Positions 34,153-43,598 are shown, counted from the first letter of the stretch. The stretch is 64,000 nucleotides of DNA from JALJPB01 sp963933115 (GCA_963933115.1 CAWVSL010000009.1:23324-87323); one strand, 5' to 3'. Notes: generated by a model not told the origin, from the sequence alone. Numbers and translations: made by a program.

Positions 34153-36294
34153 TTATTTTTTTAACTGCCATACAGATAACTGACATTGACTTACTTTAAA
34201 ATTACGTTTGTTCTCTTTTAATACCCGTGTGAGATCTTGTTGTTCAACCAAATTAAAATCATCAGCTAACAGTGGTAATAAACCGTCTAAGCCACAAACA
34301 TTTTCCCCATTAACTTTTATACCACTCAGCCACTTAGATTTTTCACTAATTTGGTCGGTAAATTGGTAATCAGAAACAATTATCAAAAGGCCTTTATCAT
34401 TTAGCCTTTCAGCGACACTTTTTAAAAACTGAGCAGGGTTATAAGTTTTCTCTAAAACATGCTGTACTAAAATCACATCATAACCTTTGAAAACATCTTT
34501 AAGATTACTAGCATCGCCTTGATAAAATCTCACTTTAGATGAGTGCTGATCTAGATTAAAGAGATTTAAATTAATCTCTTTAAAATCAACAATATCGCCT
34601 TCATTTTCAACTACATACTTTACTTGATGGCCAGTTTTTAATTGAACGCCATGTTGGATAACCCCAGCAGAAAAATCAACAGCTTCCACCTTATCAAAAT
34701 GCTTAGCAAGTTCAAAGGAAGCTCTGCCAACACTACAGCCTAAATCCAGGACTTTTGATGCCGATATTTGATATATATCAAGGTACTCTTTAACCTTTTT
34801 ACTGATTTGTAGGGGGTAATTCTCTGCATTCAAATAGTCTTGTCCGTAGTGACTTTCCAATTGTTGACAGATGTCATCATTGGTTTCATATCGGTTAACA
34901 TCGATGGTTGGAATAACAGGATTATCAGTGACGATTGTTCTGAAACCAGCATGTTGAGTGAAGTGACGACGAAAGGCATATCGTGCGTGCTTAATAGCCT
35001 CATTTCCTGTTGAGATCCATGAACCACCTTTTATCAGGTTATGCCTGCCATCAAAAGTTGGCGTTGAAAAATCATCATATAAAGGATGAACTTCAAAACC
35101 CTGATAACCATCAATAGCCGACTCTGTCCATTGCCAGACATTACCAATAACATCAAAAAAACCATCGCTATCAAAGCGGTTAACCGGGCATGAAGAGGCA
35201 AAGTACTCTAAATTAATATTACCCGGCGCTTCTTGCCAAGTCACTAGGTCGGTACCAACTTTGTTTCTTAAACAATACCACTCAGCTTCAGTTGGCAATC
35301 TAATAAAGCAAGAATTAACTTCACTTTGCCAATTACAATAAGCTTTAGCTTCAAGATAATTAACCTCTACTGGCCAGTTTAACGGAAGGGGAATTTCATC
35401 AACTAAATTACGTTGAAAGTATTGTTCCCCTTCCCCATGATTATTACTTGTTTTAACAGACCAAAATCTAGGCATACTCGCTTTTGTAAAAGCTAGCCAT
35501 TGTTGGCCCTCTTCGCTCCAATATTTAGATGTCTGATAACCGCCCTGTTTTACAAAAGACAGGTAATCATTATTTGAAATAAGGTATTTTGATGCACTAA
35601 AGCTTTTTACATCTACGTCAGTACTGCCATATTCATTATCCCAACCAAACGTTTTATCACTCTCTGGTTTACCTAAGGTCAATGACTGCTGAGCTATTTT
35701 GATAAACTGATTAACCGGGGCTTGTCCGATAGATGAACAAGATGGCCAATCAGTATTTTGAGTTAAATAAGATAATGGCAACATACGCATAATAACTGAT
35801 GAGGTTTCAAGGTGAATACGTTCATGCTCACAGCCCATCAGAATAACCCAAGCTAGCGAATCTTGTTTTATAGGTAAAGAAAGCTCCATATTATCGATTA
35901 ATTGTTCTACGGTTTCAGCAACTTTTAAACGATAAGTACGTAATTCATCAACAGTAGGCCAATCATAATGTTCAGAATTTAAGTCGTCCCAACTCATTTC
36001 ATCAACACCAACGGCACAAATAGCTTCAATTCTATTATCAAGTCGTTTATTAATAAATTTACCTAATATTAACTTATTAATAAAGAATGTCGCCGTGTGA
36101 CCGAAGTAGAAAATTAGCGGATGGCGTAACGGCTCTGGCCTTAAATAATAGGCTTCATCAGAATCAATCATAGAAAATAATGATTCATAAGTTGCCCATG
36201 TCTGTTGAAAATAGGCTTTAAGCTCACTGCGCTTTTCACTTACCGATTTACCGGTAAGTAATGGTGTTTTTAGTTGATTTCTTGTCATTGTCAT
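34153..36294 (-). CDS. ovoA: 5-histidylcysteine sulfoxide synthase / mercaptohistidine methyltransferase (ovothiol synthase)
   Basis: OvoA joins cysteine to histidine using iron and oxygen and, with its C-terminal domain, N-methylates 4-mercaptohistidine, giving ovothiol A after a lyase (OvoB) step. The 713-residue protein has a DinB-like helical domain with H66 (YFGHTATF), H157 and H161 (EHERIHLET) as the three-histidine iron site, an FGE/SUMF1-type domain (RLPTEAEWYCLR, DVIGNVWQWTES, GGSWISTGNEA, RHFTQHAGFR), and a SAM methyltransferase domain near residue 510 (KVLDLGCSVGRASFELA). The full three-domain layout distinguishes it from EgtB. No OvoB-like PLP lyase is in the window. It is convergent with the csp gene. 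Confidence 0.94.
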   Translation of the reverse strand: MTMTRNQLKTPLLTGKSVSEKRSELKAYFQQTWATYESLFSMIDSDEAYYLRPEPLRHPLIFYFGHTATFFINKLILGKFINKRLDNRIEAICAVGVDEMSWDDLNSEHYDWPTVDELRTYRLKVAETVEQLIDNMELSLPIKQDSLAWVILMGCEHERIHLETSSVIMRMLPLSYLTQNTDWPSCSSIGQAPVNQFIKIAQQSLTLGKPESDKTFGWDNEYGSTDVDVKSFSASKYLISNNDYLSFVKQGGYQTSKYWSEEGQQWLAFTKASMPRFWSVKTSNNHGEGEQYFQRNLVDEIPLPLNWPVEVNYLEAKAYCNWQSEVNSCFIRLPTEAEWYCLRNKVGTDLVTWQEAPGNINLEYFASSCPVNRFDSDGFFDVIGNVWQWTESAIDGYQGFEVHPLYDDFSTPTFDGRHNLIKGGSWISTGNEAIKHARYAFRRHFTQHAGFRTIVTDNPVIPTIDVNRYETNDDICQQLESHYGQDYLNAENYPLQISKKVKEYLDIYQISASKVLDLGCSVGRASFELAKHFDKVEAVDFSAGVIQHGVQLKTGHQVKYVVENEGDIVDFKEINLNLFNLDQHSSKVRFYQGDASNLKDVFKGYDVILVQHVLEKTYNPAQFLKSVAERLNDKGLLIIVSDYQFTDQISEKSKWLSGIKVNGENVCGLDGLLPLLADDFNLVEQQDLTRVLKENKRNFKVSQCQLSVWQLKK

Positions 36295-37075
36295 AATTTT
36301 TGTATGAAGTATTTATTATTGGTAATTAAAGTCATCGTACTTATAAATAATATTATCTGGTTAATGATATATCTCTAAAATACATTTTTAATATTTGTAG
36401 CCAAAATTACTGGCTGCTAACTTACGATTATTTCATTGTGAATGATTAAATTAATACGGCTAAAATTATCCTTTAATATATTATTAATTCCGTTATTAAG
36501 CCCGTTAATTACTTCAAGTATCCTAATGCTTCCAGTGTTTTTTTGTATATAATTCATTTAAGTAAAACCTTGAATTAATTTATCATCTTATAATTAAAAG
36601 AATAAACGGACATTAATTTCAAAGGTAGTTTAAAAATTTGAACGGTCAAACTTCTTGAATAAAATTGTTGATATAAAAAACATCAGGGTATCCTTGATGA
36701 TTATGCAGAAAGTTATACCTCTAGGTGACAATATATTGTCTCTAATTGTATTGATTACTTCTTTGACGAAGCAACATAATCGACAAACACCTATAAAGAT
36801 TACTGGGGCCGATATTGAAAAATATTTTCATATACAGGCGTTTAAATAACCATCTTTCTATATTATGTTTGGAATCACTTTAGTTATTGTTTTACTAAGC
36901 ACTTATACGAAATTATCAGTATAATAGATCACTTACTATTTTTAATAAAATAATATAATTACTGATATTGTTATTGTTAGGCATATCCTATTAAGTTGGA
37001 AGGACATTAACGATATTGGGAGGCGCTATACTAATCATTTCAGTACTTATTATTGCTAATTAACATAGAAAATAA
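36295..37075. other. Long AT-rich gap between ovoA and the GS-like gene
   Basis: About 780 bases, the longest non-coding stretch of the window and clearly more AT-rich than the genes. It must contain the ovoA promoter. The only frame worth noting is 36697-36849 (plus strand). No tRNA, inverted repeat of note or mobile-element end is seen. It could be a decayed gene. Confidence 0.5.
36697..36849 (+). CDS. Doubtful small open frame (50 aa)
   Basis: A 50-residue frame starting MIMQKVIPLGDNILSL and ending in TGADIEKYFHIQAFK, which looks more protein-like than random AT-rich translation. It has no clear ribosome site, and an upstream TTG in frame extends it to 64 residues. I recognise no family. 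It may be a small gene, a remnant or chance. Confidence 0.2.
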   Translation: MIMQKVIPLGDNILSLIVLITSLTKQHNRQTPIKITGADIEKYFHIQAFK

Positions 37076-38218
37076 CTATACGTAAAAGATTTTATTCATT
37101 TGCTGATATCTATCTAGGATAGATTTTTTTAATTTGTCGCCAATGTTTTCTGGTAAGTTATTATTGAGTTTTTCAAGAGTAAGTGCTTTGTTGATTTCAC
37201 CTACAAATATACGTTGTATAGTATTAATACTGTTGTTAAACCAATTACTAGCTTCAAACATAGCAATAGCACCAATATCTTGCTCTGTAGGTTTCAACGA
37301 TTTTGGTAACTTTGTCGTAGGATGCTCTACAAGCGGTGCCTGTGGATTTTGATAGGAATGTATTGCATCAATAACATTTAGTAAGGCAAAAACAACATTA
37401 ACATGTGGGCAGTAGTCTAAACTTGAAGCACCTAGCCTGTGTTCTATTCTTGCAGTTTCTTGCCAATTTGATTCACTCAGTAATGTATTATTATACAAAT
37501 CAACTAATAGTGTTTTCACCCCCATAGCTTGATTGTGTTTCCCCACTTCTTTATACAAAGCTATACTACCTTGGTGCCCACCAGAGATGTCATCGGGAGA
37601 ACATAGTTCTTGAGCTAAGCCATAACGTGTTTTTAATGCTAATCGTTCAAAAGCCTCTTCTTCTGGTAGGTACAACAAACTACAGGATAAACTTGTTTGT
37701 AAAAAGGCTTGTTGCAGATTAATACCAAAGGATGTATTGGCAACAATATTTTCATTCGCACTATTCAATACACTAACATTAATTTGAACAGCATTGGGGA
37801 TATGGACCGCTCGATTATCTGCAATAAAAACATTGTGACAATCAACACCTAATTTCCCTTGGTCTCCTGACCAAATGACAGGTTTAATTAAGGTATGCTG
37901 TACACCTTGTCGAGAAAATATTTCAGGTAAATTTTCAATAGCAAAAGCTAAATTATCAGCTTCTTTTAAAGGGGATTGACCGTTAAACTTAGAGACATAT
38001 TCCCACTGATTTTTCCAATACTCAGGGACTAACTCCCCATCAATATTAAGTGACTTTAAAGTACGGTTTACTGCATCAAAATTTAGTTTTTTGTTAATAG
38101 CTTGCTTTGGGAAAGAATAACAACCTTCTAATTCAAAGTGGATAACCGCTTTAAATCCTAATGATTGGATATAATTTTCCAGTAAGACAATCGTTTGTTT
38201 TGCTATGAGGTTTTGCAT
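37076..38218 (-). CDS. Glutamine-synthetase-fold protein without the beta-grasp domain, function unknown
   Basis: I recognise no characterised family, but the order of glutamine synthetase (GS) catalytic-domain landmarks is visible. HFELEG at 27-32 corresponds to the ExE metal strand. NQWEY at 70-74 and SPLKEADNL at 82-90 match the GQxE and plkaaD region, ending in TLIKP (109-113). QINVSVLNSANEN at 145-157 sits where GS has HxHxSL, so Gln and Asn replace the two histidines. RIEHRLGASS at 257-266 is the RxExR strand. The N-terminal beta-grasp domain of true GS is missing: 380 residues against roughly 440-470, and the upstream sequence is full of stops. An ATP-dependent amide or peptide ligase, or a non-catalytic relative, are both possible. 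Confidence 0.6.
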   Translation of the reverse strand: MQNLIAKQTIVLLENYIQSLGFKAVIHFELEGCYSFPKQAINKKLNFDAVNRTLKSLNIDGELVPEYWKNQWEYVSKFNGQSPLKEADNLAFAIENLPEIFSRQGVQHTLIKPVIWSGDQGKLGVDCHNVFIADNRAVHIPNAVQINVSVLNSANENIVANTSFGINLQQAFLQTSLSCSLLYLPEEEAFERLALKTRYGLAQELCSPDDISGGHQGSIALYKEVGKHNQAMGVKTLLVDLYNNTLLSESNWQETARIEHRLGASSLDYCPHVNVVFALLNVIDAIHSYQNPQAPLVEHPTTKLPKSLKPTEQDIGAIAMFEASNWFNNSINTIQRIFVGEINKALTLEKLNNNLPENIGDKLKKSILDRYQQMNKIFYV

Positions 38219-38569
38219 AGGAAAAGGTAGTTTCTCAAATTAGTTATTCAAATTAGTTATACAAATCTATTTCTTTAATGATTGATTCAAAACTAATTAA
38301 ATCATTTGACTGTATTCACTCACATTTTTTGCATAAACTTAAATATGTACATGTGTTTTTGGCTAACCTCATTGGCTATTAAAGGGGCTAAATTAACGGT
38401 TTTTAGGTTTCTACCTATAGCCTCTAGGTCGATATTTTTAAGTATTAATAAGATCTTATCATAAAATTTTGCGCTTCGTCATCTTCTATTCTTATAAATT
38501 AATTACAATATTAATGATAATATTCGGTTTATAAACCCCATCTATTGACTGTAAATAGCTCAAAGTATT
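38219..38569. other. Intergenic stretch between the GS-like gene and the mini-glutaredoxin
   Basis: About 350 AT-rich bases upstream of the GS-like gene. A short direct repeat, AAATTAGTTAT twice, occurs around 38237-38261 next to the start codon. All minus-strand frames just upstream of the GS-like ATG contain stops, so there is no hidden N-terminal domain. No terminator is seen. Confidence 0.5.
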
Positions 38570-38791
38570 TTAGAGTAATTGATTAAATTTCAGCACTGAA
38601 AAACCGTTCAAAATCTGGTCACCAACTTTTAATACCGGAAGTCCGCGCAAGTGTAATTTAGCAAATTCCTTTTGTCCTTTTGGAGTTTGTACATTACACA
38701 AACGATAAACAATATTTTGTTTGTCTAAATATTTTTTTGCAGTCTCACAATGTGGACATTTGTTAATGGTGTAGAGTACAATTTTTTTCAT
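38570..38791 (-). CDS. Small glutaredoxin-like protein (CPHC)
   Basis: A 73-residue thioredoxin-fold protein of the glutaredoxin/NrdH type. The active site is C12-P-H-C15 after the VLYTINK strand, and the cis-proline is P52 in RGLPVLKVGD. The CPHC pair is unusual, as CPYC and CMQC are commoner. It is short even for this fold and has no extension. Direction matches ovoA and the GS-like gene, but the 350-base gap argues against one transcript. It probably reduces disulfides or mixed thiols; the partner is unknown. Confidence 0.85.
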   Translation of the reverse strand: MKKIVLYTINKCPHCETAKKYLDKQNIVYRLCNVQTPKGQKEFAKLHLRGLPVLKVGDQILNGFSVLKFNQLL

Positions 38792-38922
38792 GGGCTAATT
38801 CTATTCTTAAATTGGATATAATTGAATACCTTAATGGCAGTAAAAAGTATAACTTGGCTAGCTATTTTTAATAAAAGCTCATCTACAAAGCGACAAAGTA
38901 CCGTTCACTTTACTAGCTCTTT

Positions 38923-39315
38923 TTATTGTCGCGCTTTCAATACGTCAATAATTTTGTTATTAGCCGCAGGAAAATCCAAGGTTTTTAGCTCTTTTAAAGT
39001 AAACCAGGCTTGCTCTTGTCCCTCTTGTGCTGATGGCTCATTTAAAAAATTATCAACTAAAAACACCTCTAAACAGACTGTTTTATCACCATAATTATGA
39101 TCAATAATAATTAAAGGCTGGCAAGACAATACATCAATAGCCACCTCTTCTTTAAGCTCTCTTGATAGGGCTTCATGCACTGTTTCATCAGTTTCCACCT
39201 TACCACCAGGAAACTCCCATTTACCGCCTTGGTGAGCTTCAGCAGCACGTTTAGTCAGAAAGAATTGCTCTTGTCGACAAATCACACCAACGGCAACATG
39301 AACAATTTGACTCAT
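38923..39315 (-). CDS. mutT: 8-oxo-dGTP diphosphatase
   Basis: MutT removes oxidised dGTP from the nucleotide pool. The Nudix box is exact, G38-x5-E44-x7-R52-E-L-x-E56-E57, preceded by GGKWEFPGGK, and the early VAVGVICRQEQFFLTKR strand fits MutT. The 130-residue length matches E. coli MutT (129). It lies downstream of secA on the same strand, as in E. coli, but a strong terminator separates them here, so it may have its own promoter. Confidence 0.93.
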   Translation of the reverse strand: MSQIVHVAVGVICRQEQFFLTKRAAEAHQGGKWEFPGGKVETDETVHEALSRELKEEVAIDVLSCQPLIIIDHNYGDKTVCLEVFLVDNFLNEPSAQEGQEQAWFTLKELKTLDFPAANNKIIDVLKARQ

Positions 39316-39354
39316 TTATATTCCTATGCGTTTATATTAATATGAAAATGTAAG

Positions 39355-39379
39355 AAAAAAAAAGCGGCTAAGCCGCTTT
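39355..39379 (-). terminator. Intrinsic terminator after secA
   Basis: On the minus strand AAAGCGGC-TTA-GCCGCTTT is followed by a run of T (complement of nine A at 39355-39363). It lies 20 bases after the secA stop and before mutT. Confidence 0.85.
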
Positions 39380-39398
39380 GTATAACATCAAGGTCAAA

Positions 39399-42080
39399 TT
39401 ACGTTAACTTACCATGACACTGCTTGTATTTTTTACCTGATCCACAAGGGCACGGTTCATTTCGACCAACGCGAGGCAATGCAGGTTTTTCGGCTCCTGC
39501 TGCTGCACTTTGATGGGTATATTCTTTGGCCACATCTTCAGTTTTACGACGTTGCTCTTCAACGGCCTCTACATCTGACTCTGCACGTATTTTAACTTTA
39601 CTTAAAATTCCAACCACATCATATTTTAAGTTTTCCAACATTTCACTAAACAATTCAAACGATTCACGCTTGTATTCTTGTTTAGGATTTTTCTGAGCGT
39701 ACCCACGTAAATGAATGCCTTGACGAAGATGATCCATTGCCGCTAAATGTTCTTTCCAATGAGAATCTAGGCTTTGTAACATAACCGCTTTTTCAAATTG
39801 ACGAATAACTTCTACGCCTACTTGCTCTTCTTTATCACTATAAGCTTTACCAAACTCAGCAACAATTCTTTCACGTAGAGTATCTTCATATAATTTACTA
39901 TCATCATCTAACCACTGCTGTAATGGTAGTTGAATATTAAACTCACCTTTTAATCGGTCTTCAAGTCCATTTACATCCCACATTTCAGCTAAAGATTGTA
40001 CCGGAATATGTTGGTCAATAACGCCATTAATAACGTCACCACGAATAGCTTGAACTACATCACCAATTTCTTCCTCATCGAGTAATTCATTGCGCTGTTC
40101 ATAGATAACTTTACGTTGATCATTTGCTACGTCATCAAATTCTAATAGTTGCTTACGCATATCAAAATTTCTGCCTTCAACTTTACGTTGAGCATTTTCA
40201 ATACTGCGAGTCACCCAAGGATGTTCGATGGCTTCACCTTGTTCCATCCCTAATTTTCGCATCATATTTGAAATACGTTCTGAGGCAAAAATTCGCATCA
40301 ATGAATCTTCCATTGAAAGATAGAAACGTGTAGACCCCGCATCACCTTGACGACCAGAACGTCCACGTAATTGGTTATCGATACGACGAGACTCGTGGCG
40401 TTCAGTAGCAATAATATGTAAACCACCTAAAGCAAGAACTTTCTCATGTTCGACTTGCCAATCGGCTTTTATTTTTTCAATTTTTTCTTCACTAGCATTC
40501 TTCAACGCGTCTAGAGCGGCATTTAAGTTACCTCCCAAAACGATATCGGTGCCACGACCTGCCATGTTAGTTGCAATAGTTATTGCGCCAACTTTACCAG
40601 CATTTGAAACAATTTCTGCCTCTTGTTGGTGGAATTTAGCATTTAATACTTTATGTTTTATTTTAGCTTTCTTAAGCATACTTGAGAGAAACTCTGAGTT
40701 CTCAATACTAATTGTACCGACTAAAGCAGGTTGACCTCGCTCAGCACAGTCTTTAATGTCATCTAATATAGCTTGGTATTTTTCTTCAGCCGTTAAATAA
40801 ATCAAATCTGACTTATCATCACGTACCATAGGCTGATTAGTGGGTATAATAACCGTTTCTAAGCCATAAATATGTGAAAATTCAAATGCTTCAGTATCGG
40901 CTGTCCCTGTCATACCTGATAAACGATTATACAAACGAAAGTAGTTTTGGAAGGTAATAGAAGCAAGTGTTTGGTTTTCATTTTGAACGTTTACTCCCTC
41001 TTTAGCTTCAACTGCTTGGTGTAAACCTTCAGACCAACGTCGACCTTCCATTGTTCGACCAGTGTGTTCATCAACAATGATAATTTCATCATCTTTTACA
41101 ATGTAATCAATATCTTTTTGAAATAGCTTATGAGCACGAAGAGCTGCCATAACATGATGAAGTAACGTTATATTTCCCGCAGAAAACAATGAATCACCAT
41201 CTTGGATTAACGCTTTTTCAAGCATGATTTCTTCAACACGAATTTGACCACGTTCAGTTAAATAAATCTGTTTAGCCTTTTCATCTATAGTGAAATCACC
41301 CGTACTCTCTTCATCTTCTTTATCTTCTTCTGCTTGCTGTTCTAAGGTAGGCACTATCGTATTAATTAAGCGATACATTTCAGAGCTATCTTCAGCTTGA
41401 CCAGAGATGATTAACGGGGTACGTGCTTCATCAATTAATATTGAATCAACTTCATCGATAATAGCGAAATTAAGAGATTTTTGTGAACGTTCATCGGGTG
41501 AGAAGGCCATGTTATCGCGTAAATAATCAAAACCGAATTCATTATTTGTACCGTAGGTAATGTCTGCAAGGTATGCAGCCTGCTTAGCTTCAGGAGATAA
41601 ACCGGCAATATTACAGCCTACCGTTAAACCTAAAAAGTCAAACAATGGTCTACACCAGTCAGAATCACGTGTTGCTAAGTAATCATTGACCGTAATGACG
41701 TGAACACCTTGACCTGTTAGGCCATGTAAATAAGAAGGTAAAGTTGCGGTTAAAGTTTTACCTTCACCTGTACGCATCTCAGCAATTTTACCATCATTAA
41801 GTACCATACCACCAAGCATCTGGACGTCAAAATGACGCATACCAAATACGCGCTTACTTGCTTCACGAACAACAGCGAAAGCTTCAGGCAAGAGTGATTC
41901 TAACGTTTCACCTTGCTCAAAGCGATCTTTAAATATGCCTGTTTTCGCTTTTATCTCGTCATCGCTAAGTGCTTCAATAATAGGTTCTAGCGCGTTTATT
42001 TTATTAACTTCTTTGCTCATTTGCTTTAATAGTCGGTCATTACGACTACCAAAAAACTTTGTTATTAATTTTACGAACAT
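39399..42080 (-). CDS. secA: Preprotein translocase ATPase SecA
   Basis: SecA drives export of unfolded precursors through SecYEG. The 893-residue protein has the Walker A region MRTGEGKTLTATLP near 105, the DEAD-like DEVDSILIDEARTPLIISG, the preprotein-crosslinking domain, TNMAGRGTDIVLGGN, GRSGRQGDAGSTRFYLSMEDSLMRIF, and the C-terminal zinc-binding SEC-C motif with CPCGSGKKYKQCH that binds SecB. A glutamate-rich insertion (EEDKEDEESTGD) sits near residue 250. It ends the long minus-strand run from the dcw cluster, with its own start 90 bases after the M23 gene. Confidence 0.98.
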   Translation of the reverse strand: MFVKLITKFFGSRNDRLLKQMSKEVNKINALEPIIEALSDDEIKAKTGIFKDRFEQGETLESLLPEAFAVVREASKRVFGMRHFDVQMLGGMVLNDGKIAEMRTGEGKTLTATLPSYLHGLTGQGVHVITVNDYLATRDSDWCRPLFDFLGLTVGCNIAGLSPEAKQAAYLADITYGTNNEFGFDYLRDNMAFSPDERSQKSLNFAIIDEVDSILIDEARTPLIISGQAEDSSEMYRLINTIVPTLEQQAEEDKEDEESTGDFTIDEKAKQIYLTERGQIRVEEIMLEKALIQDGDSLFSAGNITLLHHVMAALRAHKLFQKDIDYIVKDDEIIIVDEHTGRTMEGRRWSEGLHQAVEAKEGVNVQNENQTLASITFQNYFRLYNRLSGMTGTADTEAFEFSHIYGLETVIIPTNQPMVRDDKSDLIYLTAEEKYQAILDDIKDCAERGQPALVGTISIENSEFLSSMLKKAKIKHKVLNAKFHQQEAEIVSNAGKVGAITIATNMAGRGTDIVLGGNLNAALDALKNASEEKIEKIKADWQVEHEKVLALGGLHIIATERHESRRIDNQLRGRSGRQGDAGSTRFYLSMEDSLMRIFASERISNMMRKLGMEQGEAIEHPWVTRSIENAQRKVEGRNFDMRKQLLEFDDVANDQRKVIYEQRNELLDEEEIGDVVQAIRGDVINGVIDQHIPVQSLAEMWDVNGLEDRLKGEFNIQLPLQQWLDDDSKLYEDTLRERIVAEFGKAYSDKEEQVGVEVIRQFEKAVMLQSLDSHWKEHLAAMDHLRQGIHLRGYAQKNPKQEYKRESFELFSEMLENLKYDVVGILSKVKIRAESDVEAVEEQRRKTEDVAKEYTHQSAAAGAEKPALPRVGRNEPCPCGSGKKYKQCHGKLT

Positions 42081-42170
42081 CTTAATTTAACCATTTATTG
42101 AAGAAAATCTTCTGTCTAAAGATAAAGTGACCGACGAAAGCCAATCAAAGAAATTTACTAAATTGTCAAG

Positions 42171-43085
42171 CTATTTTGCCTTACGATATACATATTTCAG
42201 TGGGTTAATTTGTTTATTATTACGTAAAATTTCATAATGAACATGTGGCCCAGTTGAACGCCCTGTACTTCCCATTTGTGCAATAACTTGCCCTTTATTG
42301 ACAACCTCACCTACTTTTACCAATAAGGTTTTGTTGTGACCATAGCGTGTTTTGAAACCCTCGCCATGATTGATTTCAATCAAATTCCCATAACCATATC
42401 GCTTGTCAGACCAACTTACAACGCCCGAAGCTGTCGCAATAATGTCTGCATCTTCTTTACCCGCAAAATCAACACCTTTGTGCATAGCTGGACGACCATT
42501 AAAAGGGTCTTTCCTAATACCAAAATATGAGGACAACCATCCTTTACTGATAGGGCGACCAGATAAATACCGCATGTTTTGTATATGGTGTCCCAATGTT
42601 AAAGATTCAAGTAATTTTAATTGTTTTTCTTCATTAACAAGTTGCCCCTCAAGCTCCAAAACTTCAACCAGCATAGCTGCCAGTGACTTTTGTTGGATTA
42701 TTTCAGCATTATCAGTATGCTGTAACCCTGGTCCACCGCTTGGTGGTAAACTATTGAAATTATATTCCTTTTCTGGAATATTAGCTTCATCAGCAAGTCG
42801 ATTTCCTAAGGCATTTAATCGTAGAACATGGCTCTGCAACTCAGCTACCTTTATTGTTAAGGCATTGACCTCAACATCAGATTGCTGGTTAATTATTGGT
42901 TCATTAAATTCAGGGCTAATTAAGCCGTATTGGCTTTTATCTGGTATTGCATTAGAGGAAAATAATAAATGAATAACTACACCGGATAGCAAGGCAAATG
43001 CCAGCAATGCCGATAACCAATGTAACTTATTAAGCTTCATTGAAAATCTAACGTTTTTTCCACGGTATAGTAATGTTAAACTCAT
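42171..43085 (-). CDS. M23-family (LytM-domain) peptidase, membrane anchored
   Basis: A 304-residue protein with an N-terminal membrane segment (about residues 22-45, LSALLAFALLSGVVIHLLF), a periplasmic coiled region (ALTIKVAELQSHVLRLNALGNRLADEA, LVEVLELEGQLVNEEKQL), and a C-terminal LytM domain. The zinc motifs are HKGVDFAG and HVHYE, both intact, so it should be an active peptidoglycan endopeptidase rather than an EnvC-like activator. The gene lies between lpxC/dciA and secA, where related gammaproteobacteria also carry an M23 gene. It is divergent from dciA, with 36 bases between starts. Confidence 0.92.
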   Translation of the reverse strand: MSLTLLYRGKNVRFSMKLNKLHWLSALLAFALLSGVVIHLLFSSNAIPDKSQYGLISPEFNEPIINQQSDVEVNALTIKVAELQSHVLRLNALGNRLADEANIPEKEYNFNSLPPSGGPGLQHTDNAEIIQQKSLAAMLVEVLELEGQLVNEEKQLKLLESLTLGHHIQNMRYLSGRPISKGWLSSYFGIRKDPFNGRPAMHKGVDFAGKEDADIIATASGVVSWSDKRYGYGNLIEINHGEGFKTRYGHNKTLLVKVGEVVNKGQVIAQMGSTGRSTGPHVHYEILRNNKQINPLKYVYRKAK

Positions 43086-43121
43086 AGTTAAGTACTTTAT
43101 CTATCTTTCTGGTTAGAATTT

Positions 43122-43598
43122 ATGGCACGTAAATCTAAAAAACCTATTGATATGTCTAACCTGCTAAATTCTTCGTCTGGCACTTTGGCACATATCCAAG
43201 CAAAAACCAACTCTTTGGCACAATTAGCTGACATTGTGAGGCATATTTGCCCTGATCTACCAGTCGACTCTTGGAAAATTGTTAATTTTGAGAATAACAC
43301 CCTAGTAATCGAAGTAAAGTCACCCGTTTGGGGGCAGCGTTTACAGTTTGAACGTAATCAAATTTGTCAGCGTTTAGTCTCAGAAACTGATGGGTTATTT
43401 AATAAAATAGAGATAAAGGTTAATCCGTTTACCCATAAGAAACCCGTTGATTCTAAAACGTCAAAGACTGATTCAATTAACTACGCCAGCTTAATATCAA
43501 CCAAGACTGCTAGCCATTTAAAAGAAATTGCACTTAATGCACCCAAAGGATTAAAAGAAAAGTTATTAAAATTAGCGAGTCACGGAAAGAAAAGCTAA
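43122..43598 (+). CDS. dciA: DciA-like replicative helicase loader (DUF721)
   Basis: A 158-residue DUF721 protein. The family domain covers about residues 25-105 (LAQLADIVRHICPDLPVDSWKIVNF, then TLVIEVKSPVWGQRLQFERNQICQRL). DciA is the ancestral partner that loads DnaB helicase in bacteria that lack DnaC. The C-terminal third is Lys/Ser/Thr-rich and probably flexible. It is the only plus-strand gene within the 39-63 kb block and is convergent with lpxC. The lpxC-dciA-M23-secA order is known from other gammaproteobacteria. Confidence 0.88.
   Translation: MARKSKKPIDMSNLLNSSSGTLAHIQAKTNSLAQLADIVRHICPDLPVDSWKIVNFENNTLVIEVKSPVWGQRLQFERNQICQRLVSETDGLFNKIEIKVNPFTHKKPVDSKTSKTDSINYASLISTKTASHLKEIALNAPKGLKEKLLKLASHGKKS

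Noticed and set aside
38219..38340. Possible missing N-terminal beta-grasp domain of the GS-like gene, split off by a frameshift
   Set aside because: The minus-strand sequence immediately upstream has repeated stop codons and no GS-like residues in the frames I read.
38822..39094. 90-residue plus-strand frame upstream of and overlapping mutT
   Set aside because: Overlaps the intact Nudix gene antisense; composition rich in Ser/Thr/Cys, as expected of a shadow frame.
42403..42972. 189-residue frame on the plus strand opposite the M23 peptidase gene
   Set aside because: It lies entirely antisense to a well-conserved gene, has Ser/Cys-rich shadow composition and no ribosome site.
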